A stretch of DNA of 61,052 bases from an uncultured Bacteroidales bacterium (GCA_947573135.1 CANPDU010000018.1:1-61052), one strand, 5' to 3'; counted from the stretch's first letter, positions 26,991 through 36,878 are shown. Notes: generated by a model from the letters alone, not told the origin. Program-made: numbers and translations.

Positions 26991-27766
26991 ATGCAGGCAT
27001 CACGGTAGTTAAAATCGGAGGCAACGTCATTGACAATCCCGATGCACTGGCTGCTTTTGTAAAAGATTTTTCAAAAATCTGCGGACCTAAAATTCTGATT
27101 CACGGCGGCGGCAAGGAGGCCACGCGCCTGAGCGCAAAACTGGGCATCGAAACGAAGATGGCCGGAGGACGAAGGATTACCGACCGCGACACGCTCGATA
27201 TTGTGACGATGGTCTACGCCGGACTGATCAACAAACGTATTGTCTCGATGCTCCAGGCCGCAGGCTGCAACGCAATCGGCCTCAGCGGAGCCGACGGGAA
27301 CGTAATCCGCGCGTCGCGCCGCAGTCCGCTCCCTGTCGATTACGGCTATGTTGGAGATATCAATCCTGAAAATATCAATACCAAATTGATAAAGGAATTG
27401 CTGTCAATGAATCTCACTCCTGTTTTTTGTGCTATTAACCATGACGGCAATGGAGGTCTTCTTAACTGCAATGCCGACTCGGTGGCGTCGGCTGTCGCTA
27501 TGGCGTGTGCCCGTATCGCACCCACGAATCTAATCTTCTGCTTTGAGAAAGCAGGCGTTCTGAGAGACATCAACGATGAGACTTCTGTAATCAGTAATAT
27601 AACTCCCGAGAATTACGACGCCCTTATTGCCGAAGGGATAATCGACGGAGGAATGTTGCCGAAAATAGACAACGCCCTGAAAGCCATAAATGAAGGAGTG
27701 AAAAGTGTCACAATCAAATCATCGGCCCAACTTCTTGCCGTTTCAGGCACCTGTATTTCAAGATGA
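26987..27766 (+). CDS. argB: N-acylglutamate kinase
   Basis: An amino-acid-kinase-family enzyme that phosphorylates N-acylglutamate. The start at 26987 (ATGAATGCAGGC) overlaps the argF' stop by 4 bp and gives 259 residues, the normal length; a longer in-frame ORF starting at 26801 lies wholly inside argF' and is an artefact. Motifs include VVKIGGNVID (residues 7-16), IHGGGKEATRL and GMLPKIDNALKA with the catalytic lysine. The substrate is probably N-succinylglutamate given the neighbouring ArgF'. Lack of an N-terminal extension of the arginine-inhibited hexameric type suggests no strong feedback by arginine (inference). Confidence 0.95.
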   Translation: MNAGITVVKIGGNVIDNPDALAAFVKDFSKICGPKILIHGGGKEATRLSAKLGIETKMAGGRRITDRDTLDIVTMVYAGLINKRIVSMLQAAGCNAIGLSGADGNVIRASRRSPLPVDYGYVGDINPENINTKLIKELLSMNLTPVFCAINHDGNGGLLNCNADSVASAVAMACARIAPTNLIFCFEKAGVLRDINDETSVISNITPENYDALIAEGIIDGGMLPKIDNALKAINEGVKSVTIKSSAQLLAVSGTCISR

Positions 27767-28818
27767 CCCCACGCGCAATAACATTACTCGACCGGCTCAT
27801 CGCAACCCAGTCATTGTCACGGCAAGAAAACAATACAGCTGATCTTCTCGAACGGCATCTTTGTGAAAACGGAGTCACACCATGCCGCCTGAAAAACAAT
27901 GTCTGGACGGTAAGTTCAAATTTCGATCGCAACAAACCTGTTCTGTTATTGAATTCCCATCACGACACCGTCAGACCTGCCGCCGGATATACCCTCGATC
28001 CGTTTACACCGCTCCATCGTGAGGGTAAAATATTCGGGCTCGGGAGTAATGACGCCGGTGCATCATTAGTCTCGCTTGTCGAAACTTTCTTGCAGCTCAG
28101 GGATGAAAATCTCAATATCAATCTCATTCTCGCTTTGACTGCTGAAGAAGAAATCAGTGGACATGACGGCATTGAATTGCTTCTGACACATCTCGCCGCC
28201 GAACATCTGACACCCGATATGGCCGTCGTCGGAGAACCGACTCTGCTGAAAGCGGCTATAGCTGAACGCGGTCTGATGGTAATCGACTGCATTTCACGCG
28301 GCAAAAGCGGACACGCCGCAAGAAACGAAGGGATCAATGCTATTTACGACGCCATGGCCGATATCGAACGCTTACGTAATTTTACGTTTGAGAAAACGTC
28401 ACCGCTGCTCGGCGACATCAAGATAACAGTTACACAGATCGAAGCCGGCACTCAGCATAACGTGGTGCCCGACCGATGTTCGTTTGTCGCCGATGTCAGG
28501 ACAACAGACGCCTATACCAACGAGGAGACGGCCGCCATTATCTCGGGCGCAATAAAATCTGAGGCCACCCCACGCAGCACACGTCTAAATGCATCGGCAA
28601 TTCCAGAAAACCATCCGCTCGTTATGGCGGCAAAAAGTCTCGGTGCGGAAACATTTGTCTCCCCGACTCTCTCCGACCGGGCACTGATGAAAAATATACC
28701 GGCACTGAAAATAGGCCCCGGAGATTCAGCGCGCAGTCATACTGCCGACGAATTCGTCTTCGAGAGCGAAATAACAGATGCCATAGTATTCTATAAACAA
28801 TTAATTTTATCCTTATGA
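27763..28818 (+). CDS. argE: M20-family N-acyl-citrulline/ornithine deacylase
   Basis: A zinc-dependent M20 amidohydrolase that removes the acyl group after carbamoylation, giving citrulline. The 351 residues show the M20 metal sites: NSHHDTVRP (His/Asp), GSNDAGAS, and TAEEEISGHDG with the catalytic Glu. A dimerisation domain follows (about 170-280). Its position after argB and before argH, with 4-bp overlaps on both sides, places it in arginine synthesis. With a carbamoylated succinyl intermediate, the product is citrulline and succinate. Confidence 0.92.
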   Translation: MTPRAITLLDRLIATQSLSRQENNTADLLERHLCENGVTPCRLKNNVWTVSSNFDRNKPVLLLNSHHDTVRPAAGYTLDPFTPLHREGKIFGLGSNDAGASLVSLVETFLQLRDENLNINLILALTAEEEISGHDGIELLLTHLAAEHLTPDMAVVGEPTLLKAAIAERGLMVIDCISRGKSGHAARNEGINAIYDAMADIERLRNFTFEKTSPLLGDIKITVTQIEAGTQHNVVPDRCSFVADVRTTDAYTNEETAAIISGAIKSEATPRSTRLNASAIPENHPLVMAAKSLGAETFVSPTLSDRALMKNIPALKIGPGDSARSHTADEFVFESEITDAIVFYKQLILSL

Positions 28819-30107
28819 AGTTATGGAGCAAAGGCCTCGAGCCTGATAAAATGATAGAAGAGTTCACCGTAGGCAATGACCGCGAGCTTGATCTGCGTCT
28901 GGCGCGTTACGATGTTATCGGTTCAATCGCCCACATCCGTATGCTTGAATCGATAGGATTGCTCAAAAAGGAAGAACTGGATGTCCTCGTCAAGAATCTG
29001 AACGATATCCTTGCAATAATCGACAAAGGTGACTTCAAAATCGCTGAGGGAGTCGAGGATATACATTCTCAGATAGAATTCATGCTCACCGAGCGTCTTG
29101 GCGACATTGGTAAAAAAATCCATTCCGGACGTTCGCGCAATGACCAGGTTCTCGTTGACCTTAAGCTCTTCATGCGCGATGAATTACGGCATATAGCCTC
29201 GGCGACCGAACGTCTGTTCGGCCGTCTGCAGTCATTGAGCGAGCAATACAAAGACACACTGATGCCCGGCTATACACATCTGCAGATCGCGATGCCTTCA
29301 TCGTTCGGTCTGTGGTTCGGAGCCTACGCGGAGTCGCTCGTTGATGACATGCGCGTCCTGGAAGCAGCCTACGATATCACCAACCAAAATCCGCTCGGTT
29401 CTGCGGCAGGTTACGGCTCGTCATTTCCCCTCGACCGTAAAAGAACGACCGATCTGCTGGAATTCGGTGATCTTCACTACAATGTTGTCGCCGCTCAGAT
29501 GAGCCGCGGAAAGACCGAACGAGCAATATCTTTCGCCATATCGGCGATAGCCTCAACGCTCGGACATTTTGCAATGGATGTCTGTATGTTCATGTGCCAG
29601 AACTTCGGTTTTGTCTCTTTCCCCGATGAACTCACGACCGGTTCGAGTATCATGCCTCACAAGAAAAACCCCGATGTATTCGAGATAATGCGGGGAAAAT
29701 GCAACCGTCTGCAGTCTGTTTCAAATGAGATCGCGCTGCTTACTGCAAATCTTCCGCTTGGCTACAATCGCGATCTGCAATTGCTGAAAGATATATTATT
29801 TCCGGCTACAGCATCGTTAATCGACTGTCTTGATATGTGCGACTTCATGCTTCAGCATATACGCGTCAACCGTGACATTCTGAATGATCCGAAATACGAT
29901 TATCTCTTCACTGTCGAAGACGTCAACCGTATGGTTCTGTCAGGGACACCTTTCAGAGAAGCTTACCGGACGGTCGGAATTCAGGTTAACAATGGAGAGT
30001 ATAAACCGACAAAAACAGTAAATCATACACATATCGGAAGTATCGGCAATCTTTGCAATGATAAAATTGCCGATAAAATGAAGCACATCGCAGCTAAATT
30101 CAAATAA
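28815..30107 (+). CDS. argH: Argininosuccinate lyase
   Basis: This enzyme splits argininosuccinate into arginine and fumarate, completing arginine synthesis. The 430 residues belong to the fumarase/aspartase superfamily. The signature GSSIMPHKKNPDVFE is intact, and the substrate loop GRSRNDQV occurs near residue 100. The length is slightly shorter than the roughly 460 usual. It overlaps argE by 4 bp, and yaaA starts 9 bp after its stop. Confidence 0.96.
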   Translation: MKLWSKGLEPDKMIEEFTVGNDRELDLRLARYDVIGSIAHIRMLESIGLLKKEELDVLVKNLNDILAIIDKGDFKIAEGVEDIHSQIEFMLTERLGDIGKKIHSGRSRNDQVLVDLKLFMRDELRHIASATERLFGRLQSLSEQYKDTLMPGYTHLQIAMPSSFGLWFGAYAESLVDDMRVLEAAYDITNQNPLGSAAGYGSSFPLDRKRTTDLLEFGDLHYNVVAAQMSRGKTERAISFAISAIASTLGHFAMDVCMFMCQNFGFVSFPDELTTGSSIMPHKKNPDVFEIMRGKCNRLQSVSNEIALLTANLPLGYNRDLQLLKDILFPATASLIDCLDMCDFMLQHIRVNRDILNDPKYDYLFTVEDVNRMVLSGTPFREAYRTVGIQVNNGEYKPTKTVNHTHIGSIGNLCNDKIADKMKHIAAKFK

Positions 30108-30116
30108 CTCGTTCCA

Positions 30117-30878
30117 ATGCAGATCCTTCTCGCGTGCGCCAAACTTATGTCGGAAAACATAACGGATGGCAAAACATATACGCTGCGACAGCCGGAATTC
30201 ATATCTGAAGCTGATAAAATCGCATCGGCAATGTGTCATTATTCGGTCAACGAGCTGGCCGATATGCTGCACGTCAGTCATGATATAGCTGTAAAGGCAT
30301 ATCATTATTATACCGATTTCCCTAACAGGTCGACACAGATACCGACCATAATGCAATATGACGGTATCGTTTTCAAGAATATCAATGCCGCCACTCTCTC
30401 GGAGTCGCAGCTCAAATATGCCGATGAACATATCAATATCTGTTCGTTTGTCTACGGCCTGCTGCGCCCTCTCGACACAATAAATCCCTACCGGATGGAA
30501 GGGAATGTCGAATTACCGGCTTTGGGAAATGACAATCTGTTCGATTATTGGCGACCACGTCTCACTGACGTGCTGATCAGACGAGTTAAAGATGATGACG
30601 GCATACTGGTCAATCTCGCAAGCAATGAAATGCGCAAACTTTTCGATTGGAAACGTGTTGTTGCCGAAACCACAGTAATAACTCCCGAATTTAAGGTCGA
30701 AACATTGGGAAAGCCGCGCACTATCACTGTTTACGCCAAAATATGCCGCGGAGCCATGAGTCGTTTTATTATCGAGCATAAACCCGAAAATCCGGAAGAC
30801 TTACAGTCATTTGCATCACTCGGGTTTATGTATGAAGGGGGCTCCCCGTCATCACCAGTATTTGTCTGGCGACCATAA
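30117..30878 (+). CDS. yaaA: YaaA-family peroxide-stress protein
   Basis: A 253-residue cytoplasmic DUF328/UPF0246 protein. In E. coli YaaA lowers free iron during hydrogen peroxide stress and binds DNA. Conserved stretches include FVYGLLRPLDTINPYRMEG and the YAKICRGAMSRFI segment. It starts 9 bp after argH and shares the terminator at 30899-30931, so it is the last gene of the arginine transcript, although its function is unrelated. Confidence 0.9.
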   Translation: MQILLACAKLMSENITDGKTYTLRQPEFISEADKIASAMCHYSVNELADMLHVSHDIAVKAYHYYTDFPNRSTQIPTIMQYDGIVFKNINAATLSESQLKYADEHINICSFVYGLLRPLDTINPYRMEGNVELPALGNDNLFDYWRPRLTDVLIRRVKDDDGILVNLASNEMRKLFDWKRVVAETTVITPEFKVETLGKPRTITVYAKICRGAMSRFIIEHKPENPEDLQSFASLGFMYEGGSPSSPVFVWRP

Positions 30879-30898
30879 TAACATAACAGTATATAGCA

Positions 30899-30931
30899 TT
30901 AACGGCTCTGATCGATGATCAGAGCCGTTAA
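30899..30931. terminator. Bidirectional terminator after the arginine operon
   Basis: A perfect 15-bp stem (30899-30913 with 30917-30931) has a 3-nt loop and T-rich flanks. It separates convergent yaaA (plus) and the oxidoreductase ending at 30957 (minus). Confidence 0.9.
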
Positions 30932-30956
30932 TTTTGTTTATTTAGCGATAGCTTGT

Positions 30957-32213
30957 TCAGTCAAATTGTATCGTCTGACCGGTGTGACGGCTGCGTTCAG
31001 CCTCGTAACACAGACGGTGACTTTTCAGAGAGTCATCGATTGTCGTGGTGGGAGCATGTGAGCTGTCACCTCTCACCGCGCTAAGAAAACTTTCGACAAG
31101 CCGCATGTCAGCACCTGCATGGAACGGCTGCTTGCATACCTCGGAAAAATCATAAATCTCACGTTTCTGAGTACGGAAATCAGTTGCAAAAATCTTGACT
31201 CCGTCGCTCACGATTTCTCCGTGAGTCATTTTTATATCTGTGCTGCGCCCGTCACGACGTGTAAAAATATCCATACATACCGTGATTATCGAGCCGTCGT
31301 CCATCTGCATTGTGAGAACCTGATTATCGACCACATCATTATTGCAATGATAAACGCATCGTCCGTAATCACCTTCTTCGAGCTCGTTTTTGATCACCTG
31401 ATCGAGAGTCATTCCGGCCGGAACATCAAAATTGTTGATCCACTCTCTGCGGCGCCAGTATAGGTCGACAGCCGAATACGGACATGTCTTTTCGATTGAG
31501 CATTTGCAGCAACGCGTCGCAGACCCGGCAGGCGCATTCTCTCTGCGGAACCATGTACGGTCGCCGAACGACGACAGACGACGGCATCCGGCGTCAGTGA
31601 GCCATGTTATAAAATCTATATCATGACAGCATTTTGCCAAAAGCATCGGATTATTGCCAGCCTCCGTATTCATCACACCTCTGACATAACTGTGAGTGGT
31701 GCGGTCGATGCCCACATCTTCAGTATGCGTAATTGAAATAATACGGCCGAAACGACCGGACGCGACAAGCTCCTTAACTTTAATAAATGCGGGATGATAT
31801 CTGAGAACATGACAGACACAGACAATTTTTCCGACCTTGTGTGCAGCCTTGGATATGAGTTTACACTGTTCGTAATTCTGAGCAACAGGTTTTTCGAGCA
31901 AAACATGCATATTCAGCCGCAAAGCTTCCATACACGGTTCGAAATGCTCGCGTTCCGGCGTACAGATAAAAGCCACATCTGCTTTTATGGGGTTCTCGAA
32001 ATAATCATGATAGTTCTCGAACCGACACTCTTCAGGCAGGCCGAACTGATCAGCCATCGCGTTACGACGTATAGGATCCGGTTCGACAACAGCCACAAGC
32101 CTGGCCTCGTCGGGATGGCTTGCGACATAATGCATATAAGTGCGCATACGATTACCGACTCCGATAGCAACTATCGAAGTCGGTTTTCGTAAACTGTCAT
32201 TAAAGTCAGTCAT
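30957..32213 (-). CDS. Gfo/Idh/MocA-family oxidoreductase (cytoplasmic)
   Basis: A 418-residue NAD(P)-dependent sugar oxidoreductase without a signal peptide. The Rossmann fold is near the N-terminus (VAIGVGNRMRTYMHYV), and the family's EKP motif occurs in VLLEKPVAQNYEQC (about residue 105-118). A cysteine-rich stretch at about 240-255 (C-C-x-C-x5-C before PYSAVDLY) is a feature of a subset of this family and may bind metal or be structural. It is the last gene of a three-gene operon (18 bp after the DUF1080 gene) and probably reduces or oxidises the 3-keto sugar after uptake. The exact substrate is unknown. Confidence 0.85.
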   Translation of the reverse strand: MTDFNDSLRKPTSIVAIGVGNRMRTYMHYVASHPDEARLVAVVEPDPIRRNAMADQFGLPEECRFENYHDYFENPIKADVAFICTPEREHFEPCMEALRLNMHVLLEKPVAQNYEQCKLISKAAHKVGKIVCVCHVLRYHPAFIKVKELVASGRFGRIISITHTEDVGIDRTTHSYVRGVMNTEAGNNPMLLAKCCHDIDFITWLTDAGCRRLSSFGDRTWFRRENAPAGSATRCCKCSIEKTCPYSAVDLYWRRREWINNFDVPAGMTLDQVIKNELEEGDYGRCVYHCNNDVVDNQVLTMQMDDGSIITVCMDIFTRRDGRSTDIKMTHGEIVSDGVKIFATDFRTQKREIYDFSEVCKQPFHAGADMRLVESFLSAVRGDSSHAPTTTIDDSLKSHRLCYEAERSRHTGQTIQFD

Positions 32214-32231
32214 TTAGATTTTTGAATGAAC

Positions 32232-35200
32232 TTATTTTCTCTTAGCTTTTTTGGTTTTGTTTTTATCGCTGAGGTCAAGAATGCGTATATTGCGGAACAT
32301 CACACCCTGTCCGTGGCCGCAGAAACTTATGTAGCCTTCTTTGTTGAAAAGACCGGGGTGGTTGCGATGGTCAAGCATGTAAGGATTGCCTTCAGTGCCT
32401 TCGGGACCTACGGCATGTCCCTGACAAGCCTCACGGATATTACCGTCGAGAATCACCTCACCGTCAACCGTTACTGTGATATGGTCGCCGACAGCTTTGA
32501 TTTCCTCTGTGTGCCACTGCTTGATCGGACCGAAATCGACATGCTTGGCAGGGATCACACCATAGACAGAACCATGCTGTTGATAAGGCTTAATGCCTGT
32601 AAAGCCGAACGGATAGCCCTGATACATCGGATGATCATGGTCAAGAACCTGAATTTCCATACCGTGGAATGCAGCGTCAACACCTGTAACATCTTTACCT
32701 GTACGGATGCCGATACCATTGTTTACACCCGGCACATCAAAGCAGAATTCAAAACGATAGATAAAGTCACTGTAGTTCTTCTTCGTGTAAAGATTACCGG
32801 ATCCGCCATACTGGGCAGTCACATAAATATTACCGTCAACGGGAACATATGCGGCGGTGTTACCGTGCCACTTGTCAAGCGAACGTCCGTCGAACAGCAC
32901 TTCGAAACCCTGAGCCTCTTCTTCAGGAGACAACTTGAAGACGGGCGTATCGGGAAGGCTGTTGAAATAAAAGTTACGCACAGCCTCGGGATTGCTTACG
33001 GAAACTTTACCGCGGTCAGGAGTCTTCGCGCCTTTCTTTGGATTGACGACAACGTCGTTGCAAGCGAAAGGAACATTACCCACCTCAACGAAAATTCGGT
33101 CATTGACCATACGTACATGTACCGGCTGAACGCCCTGAGGCAGAGCCTGAAGAATACCGTTGCCTACTGTGAGGCCGGCTGCCGGATCAATCGTTACGAG
33201 AGGCATCGAGCGAAGAGTGAGAGTCAAAGGCTCAACACCGTTCCAGTCGAAGTAAAGATCAAAGTTCTCAAATTCGCCTGCGGGACCTTCTTCAGCCACA
33301 ACAGCATATCCGCCGTTTTCATCAAGACTGTTGAGCATTCCCGCCACTTCGTCGGCAGCATAACCGGCATCAGCATCATTCACACCAAAATCAACAAACA
33401 CCTTATGAGCCTTCTCAAGAATATTTTTTGTAGTCAGCCCCTTGCGCAGACCGTCTTCCTTAGAGAAGATATATTTAACTGTTCCGGCAGCAGCAAGAGC
33501 TGTCTCTTTGTTATCGAGATATCGAGCAGCAAGCATAACTGCCGGCAGGGTGCGGCCGTTGGCAAGAGCCGAAATCAGAGCATTCTGCACATCAACCGAA
33601 GGATTGAGAGCAAGAGCATTGTTGAAAAGACGATATTGCTCGATAGCAGGCAGACCGTAGCTTTGAACGAGCTGCAGATAGCGGCGTAAAGCGGCATCCT
33701 TTTTATCAGGATTGTTGGCTGCAATGTCGAACAGTACAGGTATCATCGTGGGACTGTTGACCTGCATCAGAGCATTGTAGGCATCGGCGCTCTTTGTCGA
33801 ATTGTAATCGGCAAGCAGCTTGTCAATAGCCTGCGGAGTTGCAGCCTGAGCAAGAAGCGGATAGTAGCGTGAAAGAATCTTAGCATCTTTCTGTTTAGCC
33901 ATCATGCTGTTGACTTTATTAAACTGCGAGTCCGCATCAAGACTGACAATAGAATTCTTGGCTGCAGCTTGAAGTTCGGCAATTTCTTCCGGACCTTTGA
34001 CAGACTCAAGCATCTTGCATACTTCCTCGAAGTTTTCGGGACGAACTACGCCCTTAAGCCCCTTCAGAGCTATGACGTTGACCTGTGAGTTACCATTGGC
34101 GATAAGATCCACTGTCTTAGGATAAGCAGCATAAATATGGCGCGTAGCAGCGAGCTGGAGAGCCTTGGCCACGACGTTTGAATCGGATGAGTCAAGAGCT
34201 GCGAGCACTCCGCTGCTGATATTGCCGTTGAACGACAACAGCGCGGACTGAGCTGCGGATGAAAGTTCATTGTCCTGACCGAGAACTGACACAAGCGCTG
34301 CGAGTGATTTATCACCGCCGATTTTTGAAGCGGCTGCAAGAGCTGCGAGAGCGAGTGCCTGATCCTGATCCGAAATATTATCGATCACCAGATCAGTCTG
34401 CGAAGCGACATGGTTGTTGCCGAGCCAGTTGATCACATCAATCTTAGCTGCAGGAGACAGAGATTTGAATTTAGAAGCAACAGCATCGAAAATACCGTCA
34501 CCGGCAACATTTTTGGCTGCGAGAAGAGCAGTGTTGCGATACTTGTCATCCTTATCCTTCAGAGCGGCCAGAATATTTTTTTCAGCGTTTGCCGGATCGT
34601 TTTTAAGGATAAGGCCAAGACCGGCGCAACGTACATAGTCGTTATTTACTTTTGTGAGTTCTTTGGCCGCCGATACTGCAGTCTTGCCGCCAAGATTGTT
34701 AAGCAACCGCAGATAAGCGTCGGTGGCACCGGTAGGATCATTGGCAAATCTATGAGCTTTAGCTGCCTTCTGAAGGGGTTTCACAGCGGCATCAGAGCCG
34801 CATGCGGCAAGCGCGTTATAAACGGCATCGAGCACTTTGGGATCTGTGCTTTCAGTCCATTTGATCAATGTCGGCTCCACATTCTTGAGCTTTTTAAAGT
34901 AAGCCACATAGGCAAGTTCGGCATCAGGAGCATCCGCACTGTTGATCACATGCTCGACCACAGCGTCATCACCGGGCACAAGAGCCAGGCCGTTAATAGC
35001 ATAATGACGAAGATAGGGATCATTCAGGTATGATGCATACAGAGCAGCGTCACCAGGACGAGCAAGTTTGCCGAGCTGAGTCATAAGGAATGCTCGGTTT
35101 GCATCGTCGCCGCATTTTTTCAGACCGGCAACAAGTCCGTCGTGAATGCCCTGCTGCATGCCGGCGTTGTCGGCACGGCTGACATAGCTGACAATTGCAT

Positions 35201-35465
35201 CGATAGCATATTCGAAGAGCGCATTCTGATTCTTGTCAGCCGGTTTTAGCATGCCGGCGAGCATTTCGACTCCCTTCTGGCCTGTTGCAGCCATTTCACT
35301 GATGACTTCATTATAAGAAGCCGGATTTTTTGCGGGAAGCTGCGCGAGACCATCAGTAATGATAGTCTCAGCAGTCCGTCCGCGGCTGTCGAGCTGAGCG
35401 ACGGATGAGAATCCGAAACACAGGATGAACGACAGAAGTATAGATGATATGAATCGTTTGTTCAT
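32232..35465 (-). CDS. Secreted HEAT-repeat protein with C-terminal DUF1080 (3-keto-disaccharide hydrolase) domain
   Basis: A 1077-residue exported protein. It has a signal peptide (to about residue 22), then a long alpha-helical HEAT/PBS-like solenoid (about 30-690) with repeated 30-residue helical pairs such as ALAALAAASKIGGDKSLAAL. The C-terminal domain (about 865-1065) is DUF1080, with FEVLFDGRSLDKWHG and a concanavalin-like body (NGIGIRTG, MEIQVLDHDHPMYQG). DUF1080 members are known to cleave 3-keto-glycosides. The solenoid may bind a partner or present the domain (inference). It lies 28 bp after the Tat oxidoreductase gene in one operon. Confidence 0.87.
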   Translation of the reverse strand: MNKRFISSILLSFILCFGFSSVAQLDSRGRTAETIITDGLAQLPAKNPASYNEVISEMAATGQKGVEMLAGMLKPADKNQNALFEYAIDAIVSYVSRADNAGMQQGIHDGLVAGLKKCGDDANRAFLMTQLGKLARPGDAALYASYLNDPYLRHYAINGLALVPGDDAVVEHVINSADAPDAELAYVAYFKKLKNVEPTLIKWTESTDPKVLDAVYNALAACGSDAAVKPLQKAAKAHRFANDPTGATDAYLRLLNNLGGKTAVSAAKELTKVNNDYVRCAGLGLILKNDPANAEKNILAALKDKDDKYRNTALLAAKNVAGDGIFDAVASKFKSLSPAAKIDVINWLGNNHVASQTDLVIDNISDQDQALALAALAAASKIGGDKSLAALVSVLGQDNELSSAAQSALLSFNGNISSGVLAALDSSDSNVVAKALQLAATRHIYAAYPKTVDLIANGNSQVNVIALKGLKGVVRPENFEEVCKMLESVKGPEEIAELQAAAKNSIVSLDADSQFNKVNSMMAKQKDAKILSRYYPLLAQAATPQAIDKLLADYNSTKSADAYNALMQVNSPTMIPVLFDIAANNPDKKDAALRRYLQLVQSYGLPAIEQYRLFNNALALNPSVDVQNALISALANGRTLPAVMLAARYLDNKETALAAAGTVKYIFSKEDGLRKGLTTKNILEKAHKVFVDFGVNDADAGYAADEVAGMLNSLDENGGYAVVAEEGPAGEFENFDLYFDWNGVEPLTLTLRSMPLVTIDPAAGLTVGNGILQALPQGVQPVHVRMVNDRIFVEVGNVPFACNDVVVNPKKGAKTPDRGKVSVSNPEAVRNFYFNSLPDTPVFKLSPEEEAQGFEVLFDGRSLDKWHGNTAAYVPVDGNIYVTAQYGGSGNLYTKKNYSDFIYRFEFCFDVPGVNNGIGIRTGKDVTGVDAAFHGMEIQVLDHDHPMYQGYPFGFTGIKPYQQHGSVYGVIPAKHVDFGPIKQWHTEEIKAVGDHITVTVDGEVILDGNIREACQGHAVGPEGTEGNPYMLDHRNHPGLFNKEGYISFCGHGQGVMFRNIRILDLSDKNKTKKAKRK

Positions 35466-35493
35466 AAGAGTGCTATGTTAGTTGTGATGATAA

Positions 35494-36780
35494 TTAGATT
35501 TTCCAGGGACCGCGCATCGGCTGATAGATGAGGGCATTTGCAGCATCATCATTGATGAATGTCTGAGTCTGCGGGTCGAATGCGAGCTCGCTGCGGCCGA
35601 GACGAAGCGCGATAGTTCCGAGGTTGACGAGCGTACAGCTGTAATGTCCGTTAGCTTCATTGAGCGCGAATTTCTGACGGTCACGCACACACTGCAGGAA
35701 GTCGGTACGCTGAGGTTCGGGATCGGGAAGCTCGGCGATCTTGTTCATCACATCGGGGATAGTACATTCAAAACCTTTGTAAACCTTTCCGTTGGGGCCT
35801 TCGATATAAGGCACCTTACCCTGGCTTTCATAGCCTTCGCCTTCGAGCACGATCTGACAGCCGTCGGCATAAGTGTAGGTGATTTTGTGCCATGTGCCGA
35901 CTGCGTCGGGGTGTTGCTGGGGAGCATCGACCTCGATCTTGACAGGCAGATCATTGTCTTTGCCTAAAAGATACTGGATAGGATCGAGATAATGCTGACC
36001 CATATCGGCAAGACCGCCGCCGTCATAATCCCAATAACCGCGGAATGTCTGATGCACACGGTGTGAGTTATAGGGTTTATAAGGAGCCGGGCCGAGCCAC
36101 ATATCATAGTCAAGTTCGGCGGGAACAGTCTGAGGCACGAGATTTTCACGGCCCACCCAGAAGAACTTCCAGGCAAAACCTGTAGCGCCCGACACAGTGA
36201 CCTTCAGCGGCCATCCGAGCATGCCGCTGTCGACAAGCGTTTTCAAAGGCTTGACATCCGTTCCGAGGCCATAGAAAGTGTCTTTGAAACGGAACCAGGT
36301 ATTGAGACGGAATATACGGTTATAGCGCTGGACAGCCTCAACCACTCTCTGGCCTTCGCCGATTGTACGTGTCATAGGCTTCTCGCACCATATATCCTTA
36401 CCGGCTTTGGCAGCCTCGACTGCCATGATGCCGTGCCAGTGGGGCGGTGTGGCGATATGGACTATATCGACATTAGTATCATTGATGAGATCATGGAAAT
36501 CATGATATTGAGCCACTGTCTCGCCAAAGCGTTCCTTTGCGAGATTTGAAGCCGAAGTGAGGTGATTGCTGTCAACATCGCAGAGCGCGACAAGACGGCA
36601 GGTTTTGTCACTGTTGAAGTGGTAAGATGAGCGGCCGATACCACCGGTACCGATGATGCCACGCGTAAGTTGATCACTTGGCGGAATGTAGCCATTGCCA
36701 CCGAGTACGTGACGCGGGATTATCGTAAATAATCCGGCTGCGCCAAGAGTTTTGAGAAATGTCCTTCTGCTCGATTTCAT
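35494..36780 (-). CDS. Tat-exported Gfo/Idh/MocA oxidoreductase
   Basis: A 428-residue sugar oxidoreductase with a twin-arginine signal (SSRRTFLK at residues 3-10, then a hydrophobic stretch), so it is folded with its cofactor in the cytoplasm and exported. The NAD-binding motif IIGTGGIGRS follows the signal, and the EKP motif is WCEKPMTRTIGEGQ. The C-terminal region has the YWDYDGGGLADMGQHYLDP segment typical of this secreted subfamily. With the adjacent DUF1080 protein it fits a pathway in which a glycoside is oxidised at C3 in the periplasm and then cleaved. It has a strong promoter at 36848-36878 and is the first gene of the operon. Confidence 0.88.
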   Translation of the reverse strand: MKSSRRTFLKTLGAAGLFTIIPRHVLGGNGYIPPSDQLTRGIIGTGGIGRSSYHFNSDKTCRLVALCDVDSNHLTSASNLAKERFGETVAQYHDFHDLINDTNVDIVHIATPPHWHGIMAVEAAKAGKDIWCEKPMTRTIGEGQRVVEAVQRYNRIFRLNTWFRFKDTFYGLGTDVKPLKTLVDSGMLGWPLKVTVSGATGFAWKFFWVGRENLVPQTVPAELDYDMWLGPAPYKPYNSHRVHQTFRGYWDYDGGGLADMGQHYLDPIQYLLGKDNDLPVKIEVDAPQQHPDAVGTWHKITYTYADGCQIVLEGEGYESQGKVPYIEGPNGKVYKGFECTIPDVMNKIAELPDPEPQRTDFLQCVRDRQKFALNEANGHYSCTLVNLGTIALRLGRSELAFDPQTQTFINDDAANALIYQPMRGPWKI

Positions 36781-36847
36781 GATTGGTATATTGATTTGTA
36801 ATTTTTAAAAATTGGGAATAGAATATAGGTATTTTCAGATTATGGTT

Positions 36848-36878
36848 CAAAGTTAGTGAATTTAATCGGTTTCCACAA
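36848..36878 (-). promoter_or_regulatory. Promoter of the oxidoreductase-DUF1080 operon
   Basis: On the minus strand TTG (36878-36876), a 20-bp spacer and TAACTTTG (36855-36848) match the Bacteroidales consensus exactly, 67 bp before the ATG. Confidence 0.8.

Noticed and set aside
32226-33689. A 487-codon open frame on the plus strand
   Set aside because: It lies opposite the DUF1080 domain gene, has no recognisable motif and an implausible composition; the minus-strand protein is coherent over its full length.
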